From Streptomyces sp. NBC_01485 (lineage in GTDB: Bacteria > Actinomycetota > Actinomycetes > Streptomycetales > Streptomycetaceae), in NCBI RefSeq assembly GCF_036227125.1, contig NZ_CP109435.1:1178001-1242000 (forward strand): DNA of 64,000 bases, read 5' to 3'. Position 1 is the first letter of the stretch; every line of letters begins with the position of its first letter. The notes beneath the pieces are model-generated. The model worked only from the letters and a program-made list of their open reading frames with translations, was not told where the DNA came from and ran no database searches. Shown here piece by piece: positions 60,655 through 64,000 of this stretch. A program made the position numbers and the translations under genes.

Positions 60655-60996
60655 TCAGAGGGCTGCGGCGTCGACGGTGTGGCTGGGGCGCGGTCGTTGC
60701 GCGGCGCGCAGCTGGTTGTTGCGGGCGGTGTTGCACCGTCGGTGGGCGAGTCGGCAGTTGGCTCGGTCGAGCGGGTCTCCGCCGAGCCAGAGCGGGTGGA
60801 CGTGGTCCACTGTGCGCGCCATGGGGTGGGTGGTGCCTGGTAGGGACTGGTCGACGTAGCAGTGGCAGAGCCAGCAGTGGGTCTCTTCGGCGAAGACCTG
60901 GGTCTGGACGCGTAGCCAGGGCCGGCCGCTGCGGGCCTGCTTGGTACGGCGGGCGATCTCCCGCTCGGAGAGCTGCACGGTCATCACCCCGGACAT
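60655..60996 (-). CDS. HNH endonuclease
   Basis: The 113-aa protein is a small HNH nuclease. It has a zinc pair CWLC (41-44), the HNH block RTVDHVHPLWLGGDPLDRAN (D64-H65 and N80), and a second metal pair HRRC (85-88). Such nucleases beside the terminase genes support DNA cleavage and packaging in HK97-type phages. Start ATG at 60996; ATG at 60984 is also possible. The longer readable upstream frame is not conserved. Confidence 0.9.
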   Translation of the reverse strand: MSGVMTVQLSEREIARRTKQARSGRPWLRVQTQVFAEETHCWLCHCYVDQSLPGTTHPMARTVDHVHPLWLGGDPLDRANCRLAHRRCNTARNNQLRAAQRPRPSHTVDAAAL

Positions 60997-61143
60997 GCCG
61001 GAGCCCGGCGCCAGGGCCGGGCTCGGGAGTGGTGTGGGGTGGCAGTGCGGGTGGAGACCAGTGCGACAGCGGTGCCAACGTCTCACAGAATGAACGCGCG
61101 CTGATCTTCTGTCAAGCTGTTGCAGGTCACGGGCCTTGACAGA

Positions 61144-61362
61144 TCAGACGGCAGGGGTCTTAGGGCGTACGGCCTCGGCGATGTCGGCGAGGTCCCATAG
61201 GGCGAGGGCCTGGCCGCGCACGGGGTTGGGCCGGGAGTCGGCCGGGGCCAAGGCGCGGCGGCGTGCCCAGTCCCGGAACTGGCCGGGTTGCATGCCGAGG
61301 CTGTAGGCGGCTTGGGCGGTGGTGACGAGGGGGCGGCCGTCGCGCCCCACTGGTGTGCTCAT
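61144..61362 (-). CDS. Small HTH-like protein
   Basis: The 72-aa protein reads VTTAQAAYSLGMQPGQFRDWARRR (about 13-36), resembling a MerR/HTH_17 helix-turn-helix, followed by ALALWDLADIAEAVR. It may be an early regulator or a partner of the HNH gene. It is 147 bp upstream of the HNH start on the same strand. Confidence 0.65.
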   Translation of the reverse strand: MSTPVGRDGRPLVTTAQAAYSLGMQPGQFRDWARRRALAPADSRPNPVRGQALALWDLADIAEAVRPKTPAV

Positions 61363-61466
61363 GCCTCAATGGTGCCCGCACGCCTTGGAATCGAAAGCGT
61401 GTACCCGTGCTGGCGTCTTCGGTTCTCAGGCGGCGCGGGCTGTCCGGGCGGTCGGCATGCGCCGTC

Positions 61467-62522
61467 TCAGCGGCTGGTCAATTCTCCGCCGGAGAGTTCG
61501 TCCAGGACGTAGGCGATGAGCGTTGGCAATGTGCTGATCGCTTTCTCCAAGAGCGACTCAAGCGGCACGGCCTGCTGGCTGGAGTCGATGTGGATGTGCT
61601 TGCTCCACTGTGCAGGCTCGTAGCGGGCCAGCATCGACAAGGTGTGCAGGACAGCCCACCATGTCATGAGTGGGTGCAGGCTCTTGGTGTTGCTGCCGAC
61701 GGCCGGGACCAGGTAGCGAGCGCGCCCGTGCGGCCTCGTCATGGCGCGGATCAGCGTACGACGGTCTTCGTAGCTGCCGTTGCTTCCAGGCGGCACGTGC
61801 CAGTGCATCGTGAGCCCGCCCCAGCCGTCGAGGTCCAGGGAGAAGGCTGGTTCCTGTGCCTCCGATGGCCCATCCCACGGATACGCGAACCCCTCGGAAC
61901 CGGGGAACGCCTTCATGTAGGTCTTCAGCGCGTCGGCATTTCCCGCAGACGCGACCCACGGCGGGAAGTCCCATACCTCGACGCTGGCATGTGGGTTAGG
62001 GTCGCCGCCTGGCAGAGTTCGCTCATCGACATCCAGCGGCGTGCGCCGGTCGTTCGTGACGGTCGCCAGCGACGAGAAGCGGTTCTCCGGAAGGCAGTCC
62101 CACAGAGCACCGAGTGGGACCGCGGAGTCCTCCCAGACTGGCGAGTCGAGTGCCTGGGACAGCCGCACGAAGCTGCTGCGGTTGCCCGCCTTGGACGTCG
62201 TGACGGCGACGTCGGCGAGAGGGCCGGCGAAAGTCTTGGGGTCCTGGCTGATGCCGTGACCGACGAGCCGCCACTGGTCGCCCTTTACCGGCGCAGTCGC
62301 CATGATGGCGCGGCCTGCCTGGCTCAGGCCGTAGAAGATGAGGAGTGGCTGAGTGGCGGGGCCGACGGTGGCGGCGGCACGGAACATTTGCTCTGCCTGT
62401 TCCAGGGCGAACACGTACGTTTCGCAGCGCTCCTGGTCTGCGGTCGCGGCCTTCGGCGGCTTCCAGCGCGTTCCGCGCAGCCATCTCCAAAGCTCGTCTC
62501 CGGACAAGTTCATCAGATCCAC
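61467..62522 (-). CDS. YaaC-like protein
   Basis: The protein (351 aa from GTG at 62522, or 348 from ATG at 62513) reads like the YaaC family. Features are an N-terminal WRWLRGTRWKP segment, ETYVFALEQAEQMFRAAATV, and the hallmark PLLIFYGLSQAGRAIMATAP, with a later TWWAVLHTLSMLARYEPAQW block. YaaC has no settled biochemical role. Its presence next to a phage packaging module suggests an accessory (moron) gene, possibly host defence or superinfection control. The extra residues readable upstream are unlikely to be coding. Confidence 0.7.
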   Translation of the reverse strand: MDLMNLSGDELWRWLRGTRWKPPKAATADQERCETYVFALEQAEQMFRAAATVGPATQPLLIFYGLSQAGRAIMATAPVKGDQWRLVGHGISQDPKTFAGPLADVAVTTSKAGNRSSFVRLSQALDSPVWEDSAVPLGALWDCLPENRFSSLATVTNDRRTPLDVDERTLPGGDPNPHASVEVWDFPPWVASAGNADALKTYMKAFPGSEGFAYPWDGPSEAQEPAFSLDLDGWGGLTMHWHVPPGSNGSYEDRRTLIRAMTRPHGRARYLVPAVGSNTKSLHPLMTWWAVLHTLSMLARYEPAQWSKHIHIDSSQQAVPLESLLEKAISTLPTLIAYVLDELSGGELTSR

Positions 62523-62686
62523 GCGAGCACCGTAACGCCAACAACGCCCCTTACCGACCAGGTTATTGAGCGCTGCAAGACGTCCAGGGCAGACAAAGGC
62601 CATGCTCCGGTCCAGGTTTGACGAACGTAGCGTCACGGGTTGGTCACCGCAGGCTCATCCGGCTGTGCGCATGCCATGGTGCCGGT

Positions 62687-63241
62687 GTGAGAACCCTCAG
62701 AACTCTTGGCATCACAGCACTGGTCGCCGTGGTGGTCACGGCCTGCGGCTCCAGCTCCGACAGCGATGACGAGTCGACCGCCACGCCGACGGCGGGCAGC
62801 TCCCCGAGCACGGCCGCCCCGTCGCAGTCCCTGCCGGCGAGTGCGTCGCCGTCCCCAGCCCCTTCGTCTCCGGCCCCGTCGACACCTACCGGCGACCCGG
62901 TGACGAGTGAGCCGCCGGCACCTCCCTCGCCTACGGCGGCCGCGCTGTTCCCGGGGCACAAGGTGCAGCAGCTCGAAGACAGTGTCATCGCGAACCGAGA
63001 GTCGTACGGCAAGGGTTGGCCGTGGAAGACGTCCGACGTGGTGATGGCGTGCAGCGACTCGATAGGGGGCGGCGCGTACCTGAACGCGGCGGACGGCGAG
63101 AACTACCTGCTGACGGGCACCATCACACAGCAGGGCTTCGTGAAGAGCAACGCGGGCACGGAGCTGTGGAACGGCAAGGACGGCGACGCGTACGCGGAGT
63201 GGCTGGACGCCGGCGCGAAGCTCTGCCCGGATGCTGCGTAG
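62687..63241 (+). CDS. Lipoprotein with DUF2511-like domain
   Basis: The 184-aa protein (GTG at 62687) has a lipoprotein signal with lipobox VVVTAC (Cys20), then a Ser/Pro/Thr-rich linker (about 22-85). Its C-terminal domain (about 90-184) reads SYGKGWPWKTSDVVMACSDS, like the WPF-x-V-x-L-x-C pattern of DUF2511 (YebY) proteins, and ends ALAGAKLCPDAA-like with a second Cys. It should be surface-anchored. Its role is unknown; phages often carry such lipoproteins to block superinfection. Confidence 0.75.
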   Translation: MRTLRTLGITALVAVVVTACGSSSDSDDESTATPTAGSSPSTAAPSQSLPASASPSPAPSSPAPSTPTGDPVTSEPPAPPSPTAAALFPGHKVQQLEDSVIANRESYGKGWPWKTSDVVMACSDSIGGGAYLNAADGENYLLTGTITQQGFVKSNAGTELWNGKDGDAYAEWLDAGAKLCPDAA

Positions 63242-63284
63242 CGAGGGAGACCCCGCCCGTCGGCAGGGCGCGACCCGCCACGGG

Positions 63285-63626
63285 CTACTTCCCGATTCGG
63301 ATTCTCTCGCTGTCAAGGAGAGCGGTGTGGGTTGCCGAGATGAGCAGAAGGAGTACGAGCAGGAGGCCCGTCCAGTTTTGCGGATCGTTTCCAGACACGG
63401 CAGTCGCAAAGATGAGCACCGCAACTTCGACTGCGACGTAGACGCCGGCCAGCCACGGCTTGATGACTCCCTTCACCGCCGCGGCCACAAGCGGCACCGC
63501 GGCGAGGAGGCCGAGGCTCAAGACGGGGACCAGGGTCCAAACAACTCGGGCGAGGGTCGAGCCGAACATGCGCGGCCGGGGTGGGGTGATCGGTGCGTTG
63601 ACGTACGGATTCGGGCTGTAGGTCAT
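63285..63626 (-). CDS. Small membrane protein
   Basis: The 113-aa protein has a Pro/Asn-rich N-terminus (MTYSPNPYVNAPITPPRPRM) and three hydrophobic segments (LARVVWTLVPVLSLGLLAAV, PWLAGVYVAVEVAVLIFATA, TGLLLVLLLLISATHTALL), with a basic tail. It resembles common Streptomyces membrane proteins of unknown function. ATG at 63626; a few upstream residues with a TTG start are not needed. Confidence 0.68.
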   Translation of the reverse strand: MTYSPNPYVNAPITPPRPRMFGSTLARVVWTLVPVLSLGLLAAVPLVAAAVKGVIKPWLAGVYVAVEVAVLIFATAVSGNDPQNWTGLLLVLLLLISATHTALLDSERIRIGK

Positions 63627-63820
63627 GGGTGTCCCCAAGGTCGTTGCGTGGGACGGTCATTGTGGAGACCGAGACGGAGGCACGGCGGGGCGTATGCACG
63701 CTTCGTGTCGATTTCGTTACGCTGCACAGCCTCAAGTGGCGGAGGAGGCGAGGTGCGGCTCTGTGAAGGCCCCGCACCGGGCGTTTCGGGCGAGGCCGTC
63801 TCACGGGGGCGGATACATGG

Positions 63821-64000
63821 TCAGAGGCTGGTGAGGATCCCCGCGGCGACCAGCAGGACGAACACGATGGCGAGCAGCACCTTCACCGCCAGCACACCAC
63901 CCACCACCCGGCCTATCCACCGGTCCATGCGCTCCCTGTGCTCCTGGTGCCTCGCCTCCAGCCGGGCAGCCAGCAGTGCCTCCGACTCCGCCGCCCGCGT
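63821..64000 (-). CDS. Membrane protein, C-terminal part (runs off the window)
   Basis: From 64000 down to a TGA at 63821-63823 the frame is open: a helical Glu/Arg/Ala-rich segment (ARLEARHQEHRERMDRWIGR) followed by a C-terminal transmembrane helix (VLAVKVLLAIVFVLLVAAGI). The start lies outside the window. It looks like a small coiled-coil/TM protein of unknown function. Confidence 0.6.
   Translation of the reverse strand, partial: TRAAESEALLAARLEARHQEHRERMDRWIGRVVGGVLAVKVLLAIVFVLLVAAGILTSL

Larger units (their letters stand above)
32480..64000. mobile_element. HK97-type siphovirus prophage (right end outside window)
   Basis: The region carries a nearly complete structural module: HNH nuclease, terminases, portal, protease, capsid, connectors, tail tube, chaperones, tape measure, tail tip, endolysin and holin, all on the minus strand between 60996 and 36824. 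Small regulators and accessory genes flank it. All visible structural genes look intact, so it could be inducible. No integrase, excisionase, replication genes or att sites were recognised, so either these lie beyond 64000 or the prophage is incomplete. The left edge is approximate. Confidence 0.85.

Overview
The window is from a high-GC actinobacterium, almost certainly a Streptomyces. Most chromosomal genes are very GC-rich (48 of 60 bases are G or C at 6961-7020), GTG starts and 4-nt stop/start overlaps are common, and several genes have a Streptomyces-type make-up: a divergent third EF-Tu, an ACT-GNAT fusion, and a sigma-like/zinc-finger/lectin membrane protein.

Layout. (1) 1-26.7 kb is ordinary core chromosome. 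It holds a membrane ACT-GNAT acetyltransferase; a trans-sulfuration PLP enzyme divergent from an Lrp regulator; a DUF885 peptidase-like protein; an ATP-grasp protein; sbcD-sbcC; a YigZ protein; an APC permease; a SixA phosphatase coupled to a CysRS-like protein lacking its catalytic motifs; a CoA-binding protein; pobA; an ArsR/CDF metal pair; an XRE-cupin regulator divergent from a DMT transporter; two left-handed beta-helix proteins; DedA; a sigma-like lectin protein; galU; and a Pro/Gln-rich membrane protein. (2) 26.8-29.6 kb is a broken MFS transporter gene whose middle has been replaced by a lower-GC island of about 2.2 kb. The island carries three co-oriented genes: a MerR/excisionase-type HTH protein, a 197-aa unknown and a 224-aa membrane protein. 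(3) 29.6-31.7 kb returns to chromosome, with a spermidine-synthase-like gene and the divergent EF-Tu gene. (4) From about 32.4 kb to the right edge lies a prophage or prophage-like region with an HK97-type siphovirus structural module.

The prophage structural genes run on the minus strand, right to left: HNH nuclease, small and large terminase, portal, prohead protease, major capsid protein, a two-gene sugar-transfer cassette, head-tail connector and closure proteins, tail tube, tail assembly chaperones with a canonical -1 slippery site, a tape measure protein carrying a transglycosylase domain and 45-residue repeats, distal tail and minor tail proteins, amidase endolysin, holin, and a membrane-anchored collagen-like protein. 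Many neighbours overlap by 1-4 nt. Left of the lysis genes is a block of small Streptomyces accessory genes (XRE-TPR regulator, DUF6415-like, small Cys-rich proteins, a 28-aa membrane peptide). Right of the terminase are a YaaC-like protein, a DUF2511-like lipoprotein and small membrane proteins. No integrase, excisionase or attachment site was identified, so the right end probably lies beyond the window.

The least explained parts are the three-gene island in the MFS gene, an 84-bp element duplicated directly upstream of both the capsid gene and the tail-chaperone gene, and the sugar-transfer cassette inside the head module.
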